From an uncultured Spirochaetota bacterium (GTDB lineage: Bacteria; Spirochaetota; Spirochaetia; Treponematales; UBA12059), in NCBI GenBank assembly GCA_937873275.1, contig CALMRC010000129.1, positions 1 through 52,896 of the forward strand: a stretch of DNA of 52,896 bases, given 5' to 3'. Shown here piece after piece: positions 31,130-40,264 of this stretch. The position numbers and the translations under genes are program-made. Each line of letters begins with the position of its first letter. Positions within the stretch are counted from its first letter, which is position 1. The notes under the pieces were generated by a model. It had not been told where the DNA came from, made no database searches, and saw nothing but the letters and a program-made list of their open reading frames with translations.

Positions 31130-33142
31130 ATGAAGATCGACTTCAAGGCGGAACTCGACCCGGAGCAGTACGAGGCGGTCACCTCCGTGGAGGGGCCCGT
31201 CCTCATCATCGCGGGGGCGGGATCCGGCAAGACCCGGGTCATCACCTACCGCATCGCCTACATGCTGGAAAAGGGGATACCCCAGTCCGCCATCCTGGCC
31301 CTCACCTTCACGAACAAGGCCGCCCGGGAGATGGAGGAGCGGGTGAAGGCCCTGACCCGGAAGAAGCTCCAGAGCCTCACGGTCTCCACCTTCCACGCCT
31401 TCGGGGTGAAGATCCTCCGGAAGGAGATCCACCGTCTGGGCTGGAAGGATACCTTCTCGATCTACGACGAGACGGACCGGACCCAGCTGATCAAGGACTG
31501 CGCCCGGGAGACGGGGTTCCGCATGGAGACCTTCGACGCCGCGGCCGCGGGGGCGGCCTTTTCGGAGGTGAAGACCCGCCGGAAGGTCTGGGACGGGACG
31601 GACCTGTACGAGAAGGTGTACGAGGAGTACCAGGCCTCCCTGAAGGCCCACAACGCCGTGGACTTCGACGACCTCATCGTGAAACCCATCGAGATCTTCG
31701 AGGCGTTCCCGGACGCCCTGGAGCGGTACCGGGAGCAGTACCGGTACATCATGATCGACGAGTTCCAGGACACCTCCAAGATCCAGTACCGCCTGATGCG
31801 CCTCCTTTCGGACGACAACATCTGCGTCGTGGGGGACGACGACCAGTCCATCTACTCCTGGCGGGGCGCGAACTACGAGAACATCGTACAGTTCGAGCGG
31901 GACTGGCCGCATCGGAAGGAGGTCAAGCTGGAGCGGAACTACCGCTCCACCTCCACCATCCTGGACGCGGCCAACGCGGTCATCGCCAACAACGAGAACC
32001 GGAAGGAGAAGGCCCTCTGGTCCCCGTCCTCGACGGGGGGGACCCCCATCGAGGTCTACTCCCCGGAGAACGAGGTCGAGGAGGCGGAGTTCATCGCCCG
32101 GGCGGTCAAGGAGGCTCGCCTTTCCGAACGGGTGCCCTACAGCGAGATCGGGATCCTGATCCGCACGAACGCCCTGACCCGCCACCTGGAGGAGGCCCTC
32201 CTGGCGGAGAACGTGCCCTACAAGGTTTCCGGAGGGACGAGCTTCTTCCAGCGCAAGGAGATCAAGGACGTGATCTCCTACCTCCGGGTGATCGCCAATC
32301 CCCTGGACGACGTGAACCTGATCCGGATCCTCAACGTTCCCCGCCGCGGCTTGGGCAGGAGGGCCCTGGAGCACCTCCAGGAGCGTTCCCGGCGGATCTC
32401 CGGGTCCCTCTTCGCGGCCCTGGAATCCCTGGCCCTGGACGGGGAGTCCGAGTTTCCCGAGCGCTCCCGGACGGACGCCCTGGAGTTCCTGTCCCGGATC
32501 CGGGGTTTGCGGGAGGAGATCCTGGGGCACCGAAACCTGGCCGCCAAGGTCCGGAAGATGGTCGACGACCTCGACTATTGGGGCTACCTGGTCTCGGAAA
32601 ACCAGCACAGCGAGAAGGCGGCCCAGTGGAAGTTCCTGAACGTCGAGAGCCTGATCCAATCCATCGAGACCTGGGAGAAGGATCCCGACAACCTGGATCC
32701 CTCCCTGTTCAACTGGCTCAACCGTATATCCCTCATCACCCGGGACGACCTGGACGAGGAGGAGGACGCCGGCAAGGTGAACCTCATGACCGTCCACGCC
32801 TCCAAGGGCCTCGAGTTCGAGGTGGTCTTCATCGCGGGCTGCGAGGACGGGATCATGCCCCACGCCCGGGCCATGGCGGAGGGGGAGGGGAACCTGGAGG
32901 AGGAGCGGCGGCTCTTCTACGTGGCCGTCACCCGGGCCCGCCGGAAGCTCTACATCTCCGCCTGCCGGCAGCGGCGCCGACAGGCCCAGCCCGTGGACTG
33001 CGTACCGTCCCCCTTCCTCGCGGAGATCCCCCCGCACCTCGTCACGTACTACGAGGAACCCGAGGTCACCGAGGCGGACGCGGACGCCGTGTTCGCGGGG
33101 CTCCGGAAGATGTGGGGGGAGGAAGTGGACGGTAAACAGTGA
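31130..33142 (+). CDS. UvrD/Rep/PcrA-type DNA helicase
   Basis: 670 residues, superfamily 1A 3'-5' helicase. Visible are motif I GAGSGKT (29-35), Ia ALTFTNKAAREM, II IDEFQDTS, III VGDDDQSIYSWRGA, IV LERNYRST, V TVHASKGLEFEVVFIAG and VI EERRLFYVAVTRAR. The length and the lack of a PcrA-type C-terminal tail place it nearer Rep. It acts in replication restart or repair. Its C-terminal VDGKQ and stop come from repeat element C. It is probably co-transcribed with the small membrane protein gene. Confidence 0.93.
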   Translation: MKIDFKAELDPEQYEAVTSVEGPVLIIAGAGSGKTRVITYRIAYMLEKGIPQSAILALTFTNKAAREMEERVKALTRKKLQSLTVSTFHAFGVKILRKEIHRLGWKDTFSIYDETDRTQLIKDCARETGFRMETFDAAAAGAAFSEVKTRRKVWDGTDLYEKVYEEYQASLKAHNAVDFDDLIVKPIEIFEAFPDALERYREQYRYIMIDEFQDTSKIQYRLMRLLSDDNICVVGDDDQSIYSWRGANYENIVQFERDWPHRKEVKLERNYRSTSTILDAANAVIANNENRKEKALWSPSSTGGTPIEVYSPENEVEEAEFIARAVKEARLSERVPYSEIGILIRTNALTRHLEEALLAENVPYKVSGGTSFFQRKEIKDVISYLRVIANPLDDVNLIRILNVPRRGLGRRALEHLQERSRRISGSLFAALESLALDGESEFPERSRTDALEFLSRIRGLREEILGHRNLAAKVRKMVDDLDYWGYLVSENQHSEKAAQWKFLNVESLIQSIETWEKDPDNLDPSLFNWLNRISLITRDDLDEEEDAGKVNLMTVHASKGLEFEVVFIAGCEDGIMPHARAMAEGEGNLEEERRLFYVAVTRARRKLYISACRQRRRQAQPVDCVPSPFLAEIPPHLVTYYEEPEVTEADADAVFAGLRKMWGEEVDGKQ

Positions 33143-33255
33143 ACGGTGAACGGAAATGAGTGAACCGTGCGGTCAAATGGGCCCGCTAGGGCGTGCTCGT
33201 GCTCCGTACGCGGCGGCTGGATTTCCGTCCACTGTTTACCGACCACCGTCCACCT
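33125..33255. repeat. Inverted tandem-repeat element, copy C (between convergent genes)
   Basis: Left arm (33125-33157): GTGGACG, GTAAACA, GTGAACG, GTGAACG, GAAAT. Right arm (33221-33255), read on the minus strand: GTGGACG, GTGGTCG, GTAAACA, GTGGACG, GAAAT. The core is 63 bases and contains a small inverted repeat GCCCGCTAGGGC. The left arm supplies the TGA of the helicase gene, and the right arm supplies the TAA of the convergent methyltransferase gene. It may serve as a two-way terminator, but no U-tract is present. Confidence 0.83.
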
Positions 33256-34180
33256 TTATCCACGTCAGCTCGTGCTTGTTGTGCCATAGATGCACGACCC
33301 GGCTCCCCGGGATCGCGGCGAAGCGGTCCGTGGTTTCCCGGTCGTAGGCCGGACCCTGCATCTTGATGGTGCAGACGAAATTCCGGGCCAGCCCGGAGGC
33401 CAGCCAACGCTCCACCCATTCGTACAGGACCGGGGGGTAGCAGATCACGTCGGACAGGAGCCAGTCCACGGGGCCGACGTCCTCGGGACGCAGGGAGAAG
33501 GCGCTGCCCTTCCGGAACTCCACCCCCCGCAGGGCGGAGATCCGGGGTTCCAGGGGAGCCCGATCCACGGCCAGGACCGAGGCCCCCAGGCCCGCCAGGG
33601 CCCAGGTCCAGCCTCCCGGGGAGGCCCCCGCGTCCAGACATCGGTCCCCGGGTCCGGGACGTCGTCCGGCCAGGATCAAGGCCTCCCAGAGCTTCCGGTA
33701 CGCCCGGCTCGGCGGACCCTCCCGGTCCTCCTCGAACCGGAGCTCCCCGTTCGGGAAGGGGCTGGAGCAGTCCGAGGATCCCAGAAGGAGGCCCTCGTCC
33801 AGGAGGGTGAAGGCCCCCATGGGCGCCTCGGGAACCTCGAAGGGAAAGACCTTGGGCTTGGCCGGCAGGGGAGGCAGCTTTTCGGACAGGAGGGCGGAGC
33901 GACGGTAGAGCCGGGTAGGGCAGGGTGCCCAATTCCTCTGGATGGACCGCAGACGGGACGCCGCCTCCCCCAGGGACGAGAACTCCAGGAGGAAGGGCCG
34001 CCGCCAGACGTTGCGGACCCACCGGGCGGGGAGGACCGGGCCGGACCGTAGGACGAGGTCTCCGTCCTGGCGGTCCCACTCCCCCAGCTCGGCAAGGAGA
34101 TGGTGGGTCATGTCCGGGGCGGCGTGGTAGACCGCCGCGTCCAGGATCCGGGCGCCTTCGGGTACGGGGGATCCGCTCAC
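33236..34180 (-). CDS. RlmM/FtsJ-like SAM-dependent 2'-O-methyltransferase
   Basis: 314 residues. The Rossmann SAM loop is CLDAGASPGGWTWALA, followed by VLAVDRAPL. The catalytic tetrad of FtsJ-type 2'-O-methyltransferases can be traced: Asp in LLSDVICYPP, Lys in CTIKMQGPAYD and Glu in NKHELTWIKV. The N-terminal 130 residues resemble the RNA-binding part of RlmM-like proteins, so a 23S rRNA target is likely. The GTG start at 34180 overlaps the TGA of the large ATPase gene (GTGA). The last residues (KVDGGR) and the stop codon lie in repeat element C. Confidence 0.8.
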   Translation of the reverse strand: MSGSPVPEGARILDAAVYHAAPDMTHHLLAELGEWDRQDGDLVLRSGPVLPARWVRNVWRRPFLLEFSSLGEAASRLRSIQRNWAPCPTRLYRRSALLSEKLPPLPAKPKVFPFEVPEAPMGAFTLLDEGLLLGSSDCSSPFPNGELRFEEDREGPPSRAYRKLWEALILAGRRPGPGDRCLDAGASPGGWTWALAGLGASVLAVDRAPLEPRISALRGVEFRKGSAFSLRPEDVGPVDWLLSDVICYPPVLYEWVERWLASGLARNFVCTIKMQGPAYDRETTDRFAAIPGSRVVHLWHNKHELTWIKVDGGR

Positions 34181-37041
34181 AGGAATTTGTACCTCCGGGC
34201 GGCTTCCACCAACCGGCGGTTCCAGAGGTTCCGCTCCAGGAAATCCGAGCCCGCCCCGGCGTCCTCGATGCGGCCGGCCCGCTCCTGGAGGTACTTGAAG
34301 GCCCGGGAAAGCACGGTGGCCCGGTCCAGGGGGGGCTCCGTCAGCCGCTCCAGGAGGAGGAAGGCGAAGAACAGGTAGGTCGAGAAGGCGGGGTGCTCCG
34401 CCGCGAGCTTGTCCTCCCGGGTCATCCGGTATAGCTGGACGGCCCAGGCGCCTTCCCGTCGTTCCAGGCCCCGGGAGAAGCAGGAATAGGCGGCCGCGAG
34501 GTCCGCGTCGAAGGGATGGGGCGCGGAGGCTCCGAAAGCCCGGCGCTCGATGCCCCGATACCCGGAGTCCCAGAAGACCTTTTCCGCGGGATCGAAGGTC
34601 CCGTGCTCCCAGGGCGGAAGGCCGTCCAGGATCCCCGCCGCGCCCCCGGGATTCCCCCGGAGCAGCTCGAGCTCGGCCCGGAAGAACCGGGCCTCCCGGT
34701 CTTCCGAGCGGCGCGCGAATATGGCTTCCGCCGTGTCCGGACATCCCGAATAGGCCAGGGCCCGGGCGTCCCAGATCTCCGCCCGCCGGTCCGCGTCCTC
34801 GAATCCGTAGGCCCGGGCGATGGCCCGGACGTCCTCGAATCCCACCCGGGCTTCCTCGTATCGGCCGAGCTCCATGTGGATCCTGGCCCGCAGGAACACG
34901 GCGGCTGCCTCCCAATCCCGGCGGAACACCGTCCGGGCGGCGGCCTCGGCCTTGTCCGCCTGCTTGAGAGCCTTGTCGAGCCGCCCGGAGGCGAAGAGGG
35001 CCACGGCGGTGAACCACCGGCAGACGAGGCGTTCGTAATCGTCCCGGGCGGCCTCGGCGATGTCGTGGGCGTTTTCGAAGTACTCGATCGCCTCTTCCTG
35101 CCGTTCCCGGGCCAGGGCGCAGAGGCCCAGGATGCGATGGCACCGGGCCTCCATCTTGGGGATCGAGGAACCCCGCAGGGAAAGCAGGGCGTCCTTCGCG
35201 CGCTTGGCCGCCTCCGGAAACTCACGGCGGGCCAGGGCCCGCTCACCCCGAAGGAGGTCCGGAATGCCCGCGGGAAGGTCCGCCCGGTTCGCGGGTTCCT
35301 CCAAGTCCTCGATCAGGGCCGCCGTCCGGTCGTTCTCGCCGGAGACCAGGGAGGCCGCGGCGTCCCTCAGCTTCCGCAGCACCGGCGGGACATCCTTGTA
35401 GGCCGCCCGGCCTCGGTCCTGGGGGTCCTCGGACGCGTCCGTAAGGACGCAGTCCAGTTCGAAGCGCCGGCGATCCTCGCCGGAGAATCCCCGGGTCGCC
35501 GTCAGGAGCCCCAGGGACGGGAAGACCTGCCGTTGCCGATAGAGGTGGGTCAGGTACTCCGCGAGGGCCGTCTCGATGCGGTCCGCGTCCTGCCCCACGA
35601 AGCCGGCGAGTCTCCGGTTGGACATGCGGGAGGCGTTCCTCGGTCCGGGACCCGAGAGGTACCCCGTCTTTCCCAGGAGGTCCAGGACGATCCGGCGGGC
35701 CTTGGAGCGGAGTCCCAGGCGTTCCAGGAACTCGTGGAACCGGGCGACGTCCAGGACGTTCTCGCAGAGGCTCGCCGCGAAAAGCGCGGCGGCGGCTTCC
35801 CGGGGCATCAGGCCCAGGACGGCCTCGGACGGAGGAGGGCCGGAGGTCCCCTCCCGCTCCAGCAGGGCGCACCGGTACAGGAGGGGCAGGTCTCCCCGGG
35901 CGCGGGAGAACAGGGAGCGACGGACCTCCTCGGGGGAGTCCGGCAGTACCTTCGAGAGCTTGCCCGCGTATTCCCCGAAGTCCGGGGGGGCCAGGTCCCA
36001 TTCCAGGATCCCGTATTCCGGCCAGGATTGGGGACTGCCCCGGGCGGTGGTGGCCACGATCCGGGCTTCCGAGGAGAGGAGGAGCTCCCCCAGCAGGTCC
36101 AGGCTTTCCGGAGAGAAGCGGTGGAGATTCTCGCAGACGAGGATGGGCGGGAGCCCGGCCCGGGACATCTCCCGGATGTAGGCCCGTAGCATGAGGCCCA
36201 CGAACAGTCGATACCCGGTTTCCATGGACGGCGAGAGGGCGGAGCGGAAGGGGCTCGAGAAGACGAACCGGTAGGCGGGCAGGAGTCGGTCGTACAGAGC
36301 CTGCTCCCCCGGGGAGAGGCGGGGACGGGAGGCGGCCAGGAAGTCCTCGGTGATCCCGCAGGCCAAAGGATCGAAGGGCCGCGGATTCACCGTGCCTCCC
36401 CGCAAGGCCAGGAATCGATCGTACGGGTATCCGAGGATCTCCAGGGCCCGGGCCACGGTCGACTCCTTGCCGGTGCCCGCGGGGCCCCGGACGATGAGCA
36501 CGTTCTTCTCCCCCCCCACCACCAGTTCCCCGAGGAGTTCGGAAAGTCCGCCCGCCGTTTCCTCCCGGCAATAGAATTCCTGGGCCGACAGGGCCAGGCC
36601 GTCCAGGCTGTAGGAGGGACCCGAGGCCTTCCGGATCCCCGCATCCTGTCCCTCGAGTTCCAGGTAGCCCCCCACCTGCGCGGCGGCGGAGGGGCTCAGC
36701 CAGATGCCCTCCGGCCGATCCGCCTCCGCCCAGGCCCGGTCCAGGTCCGACCGGAGGGAGTCCTCGTCCCCGGCCTCGTGGAGGGCGACGAAGCAGTCCG
36801 TCGCCCCCTCGAACCGCTCCCGGAGGAGGGATCGGACGGCCAGGAGGGCCTCGACCGCCTGGAGACGCCAGAATATGGAATCCGAGTCGAACACGGCCAC
36901 GAAGGGGTGCTCCCGACCGGAAGGGCGGGCGCCGTAGTCCGCGGCGATACCCTCCAGGCTTGCCCGGAGTTCGCCGGCTCCCCGGGGATCCATGCGTCGA
37001 TATTGCCCGTGGTAGTCGATCCGCGCGTACAAGGCGATCAT
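34177..37041 (-). CDS. Large ATPase with C-terminal TPR-like helices (STAND/MalT-like architecture)
   Basis: 954 residues, soluble. Residues 1-140 look like the ferredoxin-like fold of a nucleotide-cyclase-type or sensor domain (MIALYARIDYHGQYRRMDP..., FVAVFDSDSIFW), but cyclase metal residues are not evident. Residues 165-400 form an ATPase: P-loop RGPAGTGKEST (about 187-197), with glutamate where Ser/Thr normally follows GK, and a hydrophobic strand PPILVCENLHRF at the Walker B position with CENLH instead of DDLH. Residues 570-860 form TPR-type helical pairs (RCHRILGLCALARERQEEAIEYFENAH, LGRYEEARVGFEDV). The architecture is that of signal-transduction ATPases. The altered P-loop and Walker B suggest weak or no hydrolysis. 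Function unknown; it is coupled to the methyltransferase gene. Confidence 0.72.
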   Translation of the reverse strand: MIALYARIDYHGQYRRMDPRGAGELRASLEGIAADYGARPSGREHPFVAVFDSDSIFWRLQAVEALLAVRSLLRERFEGATDCFVALHEAGDEDSLRSDLDRAWAEADRPEGIWLSPSAAAQVGGYLELEGQDAGIRKASGPSYSLDGLALSAQEFYCREETAGGLSELLGELVVGGEKNVLIVRGPAGTGKESTVARALEILGYPYDRFLALRGGTVNPRPFDPLACGITEDFLAASRPRLSPGEQALYDRLLPAYRFVFSSPFRSALSPSMETGYRLFVGLMLRAYIREMSRAGLPPILVCENLHRFSPESLDLLGELLLSSEARIVATTARGSPQSWPEYGILEWDLAPPDFGEYAGKLSKVLPDSPEEVRRSLFSRARGDLPLLYRCALLEREGTSGPPPSEAVLGLMPREAAAALFAASLCENVLDVARFHEFLERLGLRSKARRIVLDLLGKTGYLSGPGPRNASRMSNRRLAGFVGQDADRIETALAEYLTHLYRQRQVFPSLGLLTATRGFSGEDRRRFELDCVLTDASEDPQDRGRAAYKDVPPVLRKLRDAAASLVSGENDRTAALIEDLEEPANRADLPAGIPDLLRGERALARREFPEAAKRAKDALLSLRGSSIPKMEARCHRILGLCALARERQEEAIEYFENAHDIAEAARDDYERLVCRWFTAVALFASGRLDKALKQADKAEAAARTVFRRDWEAAAVFLRARIHMELGRYEEARVGFEDVRAIARAYGFEDADRRAEIWDARALAYSGCPDTAEAIFARRSEDREARFFRAELELLRGNPGGAAGILDGLPPWEHGTFDPAEKVFWDSGYRGIERRAFGASAPHPFDADLAAAYSCFSRGLERREGAWAVQLYRMTREDKLAAEHPAFSTYLFFAFLLLERLTEPPLDRATVLSRAFKYLQERAGRIEDAGAGSDFLERNLWNRRLVEAARRYKFL

Positions 37042-37060
37042 GCCCGGCCCTCCCGGCAGG

Positions 37061-37089
37061 AGTATACCCTAGATCGATTCCGAGCGCAC
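37061..37089 (-). promoter_or_regulatory. Possible promoter of the ATPase/TPR gene
   Basis: On the minus strand: TATACT (37066-37061) is a good -10, 19 bases before the ATG. The -35 position (GTGCGC) is poor. Confidence 0.35.
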
Positions 37090-37096
37090 CGGGCGC

Positions 37097-37125
37097 TTGT
37101 CCCCTCGGCCCGGTTCGTATATCAT
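37097..37125 (+). promoter_or_regulatory. Promoter of the HATPase-PilZ gene pair
   Basis: TTGTCC (37097-37102), 17-base spacer, TATCAT (37120-37125). It is divergent from the ATPase promoter. Confidence 0.5.
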
Positions 37126-37193
37126 GACGGGGATCCAAAAAGTCGCTCGGAGAAGCCCGGGATCCCGGACGGGAGCCTCGGGCGCGGGAAGCC

Positions 37194-37769
37194 ATGACGC
37201 CGTATTTAGAATACAGGGATTCGAAAAGCCAGGAACTCACGCTTCGGTTCGCCCCCGGTCAGGAGTTCCGCCAAGTGGTCGATGCCGTGCGATCGGTCAA
37301 GCTTCCTCCCCTCCCTCTCAACGCGGAACTTGCCGCGTTTTCCGTGCTGGAACTCCTGTCCAATTCCATCCGGGCCCACCGGGAACGCGGGGTCGGCGAG
37401 GAGGTGGAGGTGCGATATTCCATCGCGGACAACCGCCTCTCCATCGAGATCCTGGACGCCGGACGGGGCTTCGATCCGGGCCGGCTGCCCTACTGCTTGG
37501 ACGGCTCCCCGGATACAGTGGACCTCCGTTCGGAAAGCTTCGCGGAATACCGGATGCGGCACGGGAACGGTCGGTTCGGGATGGGACTGCTGGCGGCCCG
37601 GAAGACCTTTCCCGCCTTCGACCTGACCTTCGTCGACCGGGACCAATGCCCCTGCCCCTGGTATTCCGGCATGGTACGGGGAACCCGGATCGTCCTGTCC
37701 GCCCCGGTGGCCTCGGAGGCCTGGTCCGAGGACCTCGAGGAACTGCCCTTGGCGGAGGAGGCGGAATGA
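37194..37769 (+). CDS. HATPase-fold protein (anti-sigma-factor/histidine-kinase-like ATP-binding)
   Basis: 191 residues consisting of a single GHKL ATPase domain: N-box ELLSNSIRAH (53-62), G1 box DAGRGFD (88-94) and G2 box GNGRFGMGL (124-132). There is no phospho-acceptor histidine domain and no membrane segment. A stand-alone domain of this type is usual for RsbW/SpoIIAB serine kinases or for a phosphotransfer partner. It is followed by a PilZ protein with an ATGA overlap, so a c-di-GMP-linked switch is inferred. Start: ATG at 37194 with AAGCC upstream, no clear Shine-Dalgarno. Confidence 0.8.
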   Translation: MTPYLEYRDSKSQELTLRFAPGQEFRQVVDAVRSVKLPPLPLNAELAAFSVLELLSNSIRAHRERGVGEEVEVRYSIADNRLSIEILDAGRGFDPGRLPYCLDGSPDTVDLRSESFAEYRMRHGNGRFGMGLLAARKTFPAFDLTFVDRDQCPCPWYSGMVRGTRIVLSAPVASEAWSEDLEELPLAEEAE

Positions 37770-38104
37770 GTCGGGAACGCCGCGGACTGGATCGGAACCG
37801 GGGGTTCGCCCGGGCGGGCCTGGTGCCCTCCCTGTACGGGTACGTGGCGGACGTCTCCGTCCGGGGCTTCCGAGCGGTCTTCCCCGGGGATCCCCGGCTG
37901 GCCGGAGGCGATTCCGCGGTTCCGGTCCTCTCCTTCGCGGAGATCGAGGTCGAGCCCTTCCCCCTACCCTCGGAGGTCCGCTGGGTCCGGGAACGGGACG
38001 GTGCCTGGGAGGTGGGGTTCGCCGTCCGCCTGCCGATGCCCGAGGGACCCGCGGAACGGGATTTCTTCCGGATCCACGAGTATTACCGGGCAACCGTCCG
38101 ATAG
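37766..38104 (+). CDS. PilZ-domain c-di-GMP-binding protein
   Basis: 112 residues, essentially one PilZ domain: R12-GFA-R16 fits RxxxR, and D29-V-S31-VR-G34 fits [D/N]xSxxG, the two c-di-GMP contact motifs with the usual spacing. The ATG overlaps the TGA of the HATPase gene. An upstream extension of this frame to 37097 is out-of-frame sequence of that gene. It probably acts as an adaptor that reports c-di-GMP to the ATPase or downstream phosphatase module. Confidence 0.8.
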   Translation: MSRERRGLDRNRGFARAGLVPSLYGYVADVSVRGFRAVFPGDPRLAGGDSAVPVLSFAEIEVEPFPLPSEVRWVRERDGAWEVGFAVRLPMPEGPAERDFFRIHEYYRATVR

Positions 38105-38106
38105 AT

Positions 38107-38175
38107 AGCCGCCCCGCCCCGAAATCCCTCAGACGATCGGGAATCGAGCCGAAAACTAAGGGAAGGCGGTTTTGA
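38107..38175 (+). terminator. Possible terminator after the PilZ gene
   Basis: GCCGCC (38108-38113) pairs with GGCGGT (38165-38170), and TCCCT (38125-38129) with AGGGA (38159-38163), followed by TTTTGATT. The loop is long, so confidence is low. Confidence 0.35.
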
Positions 38176-38181
38176 TTAACC

Positions 38182-38210
38182 TTGACCCCCAACTCCGCGG
38201 ATGATAGACT
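38182..38210 (+). promoter_or_regulatory. Promoter of the rsbU-rsbV-rsbW set
   Basis: TTGACC (38182-38187), 17-base spacer, TAGACT (38205-38210), followed by a T-run. The leader is about 65 bases. Confidence 0.55.
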
Positions 38211-38282
38211 TTTTTGGACGTATCGTCGGGCGATCCCCCGGATTCGTCCCGGAGTCCGCCGCATGCTTCCCGAGGGTTCGCA

Positions 38283-40217
38283 ATGAGCATTCCATCGATC
38301 GAGCAGATTCTCGGATCCCCCTTGCCCGTCAAGCTCATCGTCCTGCTCGGGATGAGCGCCGTCTTCCTGTACGTCCGGAAACGGGACGCCGAGGGGCTGA
38401 CCTCCGGATTCTTCTACCTCTTCGCCCTTCAGGCGGTCCGGGACACTGCGTACGCGTTCCTGCCGATACCGCAGGTCTATCTGATCTCCGACCTCTTCAT
38501 CTTCGCGGCCCTGGTATACCTGATCGCCTCCACCCTCGGAGGCCGCGCCCTGGTCGTCGGGGTGTCCGCCTTGAACCTCGCCGCGGTCCTTCTGGCCCTG
38601 GCGGACTACGCCCTGCCCTTCCTTCCGGCCTTGCCGATATCTCCCCTCGGACTGGTTCCGGCCCTGGACTCCGCGGTCCTGGCGGTGTTCCTCGCGGTCC
38701 GGGGGAGGTCCCAGGATCGGACCCTGCTCAACGCCGGCACCCTCGCGGCCGCCCTCGGGGCGGCCTACGCCGCCGTCGCCCTTTTCCTGGGATACGGGTC
38801 GGATTTCCTCCACGAAGTCGCGGTACCCCTGTTCTATTTCTGGCCCCTGGGAATCGCCTTCTACCAGCTGGAGACCCACGAGGGCCAGTTGGTACGGGCC
38901 CTGGAGTACTACGAGGGCGAGGTGGATTCCATCTACCGCCTGTCCATCGAATCCGGGGCGGCCATGCGAAAGACCTTCTCGATCTCGGACATGCTGGACG
39001 GACTTACCCGGGTCATCGTCTCGGAGACCGAGGCGGACGGCGGGGCCGTGCTCCTGGTGGACGAGTTCGAGGACGTCGTCGGATTCCGTTCCGTTCAGGG
39101 GCGGTTTCCCCCTCCCTTCAAGCTCCCCGAGGACCTTCCCCGGAAGCCGGAGCGGGTGGAGGCCTTCGTGCGGCACGCCCAGTTCAAGCTGGGGGAAACC
39201 CTGTTCGGGGAAGCCGCGAAAACCGGGAAACCCCTCTTCGTTCCCCTGGCGGACGGGGACGAGCGGATCCAGTCGAACGGTCCCGAGGATTTTCTTCGGG
39301 TGGGCTCCCTGATGGCCGTCCCTCTCCTGGTGGAGGATACGGTCATCGGTGTGGTCGCGGTGGAACGGCTTCCGGGGCGGGAGCCCTTCTCGGAGGGACG
39401 GTTCGACCACCTGAAGACCCTGGCCAACTTCGGGGCCCTCCAGATCAGCAATTTCTTTTCATTCCAGGAAGCCCGGGAACGGAGCGAACGCGAGCGCGCC
39501 TCCAACATCGCCGCGGAGATCCAGGGTCTCATCGTACCCAAGAAGCTGCCGGAATTTCCCACCGCGGCCCTGGGCGCCTTCACGGCCCCGGCGATCGGCG
39601 TCAGCGGCGACTATTTCGACGTCATCCAGACCCGGAAGGACCGGGTTCTCCTGGCCGTGGGGGACGTGGCCGGGAAGGGAGTGGCCGCGGCGCTGGTGAT
39701 GGTCATGGTGCGTTCCGTCCTCCACCTCGTGGCCAACACGGACAAAGACGTGGCCACCATGCTATCCTGGATCAACCGGGGCATCACGGGCAAGATCGAG
39801 ATGGACCATTACGCCACCCTGGGGCTCGTGGACGTGAACCTGGCCACCGGGGAGATCGAGTACGCGAACGCGGGACACCAGCCGCTCCTGATCTTCCGGG
39901 CCGAGGAGGACGGCATCGAATCCGTGGAACTGAAGAGCATCCCCATCGGGGTGGAGCGGGGCACGGGCTTCGTCAAGAGGACCCTGAGCCTGAAGTCCGG
40001 GGATATGCTCCTCATGTACACGGACGGCGTCGTGGAATCGATGAACGCCCAGGGTCGCCAGTTCGGGCGCAAGAACCTGGGTACGTCCCTGCTCCGGAGC
40101 CGGGAGCTTTCCGCCCGGGAAGCCGCCCTGCGGATCCGTGCGGACCTGGCGAATTTCGCGGGCGAGGCGCGCCAGCATGACGACCAGACCGTCCTGGTCC
40201 TGAAGATGAAACTCTAG
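38283..40217 (+). CDS. rsbU: RsbU-type PP2C phosphatase with membrane and GAF sensor domains
   Basis: 644 residues. Residues 14-200 hold about six membrane segments. Residues 240-400 form a GAF-like domain (FSISDMLDGLTRVIVSETEADGG, VPLLVEDTVIGVVAVERLP). Residues 430-644 are a SpoIIE/RsbU PP2C phosphatase, with metal aspartates Asp443 in GVSGDYFDV and Asp461 in GDVAGKG, then DGVVES and RQHDDQTVLVLK. The role is dephosphorylation of the STAS antagonist encoded next, in response to a membrane or ligand signal. The ATG at 38283 was chosen with GAGG upstream; an earlier TTG at 38214 lies in the leader just after the -10. A comparable rsbU-rsbV-rsbW order is known from Treponema. Confidence 0.9.
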   Translation: MSIPSIEQILGSPLPVKLIVLLGMSAVFLYVRKRDAEGLTSGFFYLFALQAVRDTAYAFLPIPQVYLISDLFIFAALVYLIASTLGGRALVVGVSALNLAAVLLALADYALPFLPALPISPLGLVPALDSAVLAVFLAVRGRSQDRTLLNAGTLAAALGAAYAAVALFLGYGSDFLHEVAVPLFYFWPLGIAFYQLETHEGQLVRALEYYEGEVDSIYRLSIESGAAMRKTFSISDMLDGLTRVIVSETEADGGAVLLVDEFEDVVGFRSVQGRFPPPFKLPEDLPRKPERVEAFVRHAQFKLGETLFGEAAKTGKPLFVPLADGDERIQSNGPEDFLRVGSLMAVPLLVEDTVIGVVAVERLPGREPFSEGRFDHLKTLANFGALQISNFFSFQEARERSERERASNIAAEIQGLIVPKKLPEFPTAALGAFTAPAIGVSGDYFDVIQTRKDRVLLAVGDVAGKGVAAALVMVMVRSVLHLVANTDKDVATMLSWINRGITGKIEMDHYATLGLVDVNLATGEIEYANAGHQPLLIFRAEEDGIESVELKSIPIGVERGTGFVKRTLSLKSGDMLLMYTDGVVESMNAQGRQFGRKNLGTSLLRSRELSAREAALRIRADLANFAGEARQHDDQTVLVLKMKL

Positions 40218-40264
40218 GGGGACCGGGAAATGCTCGATATCTTGCTAAGGAGGGCCTGCGTACC

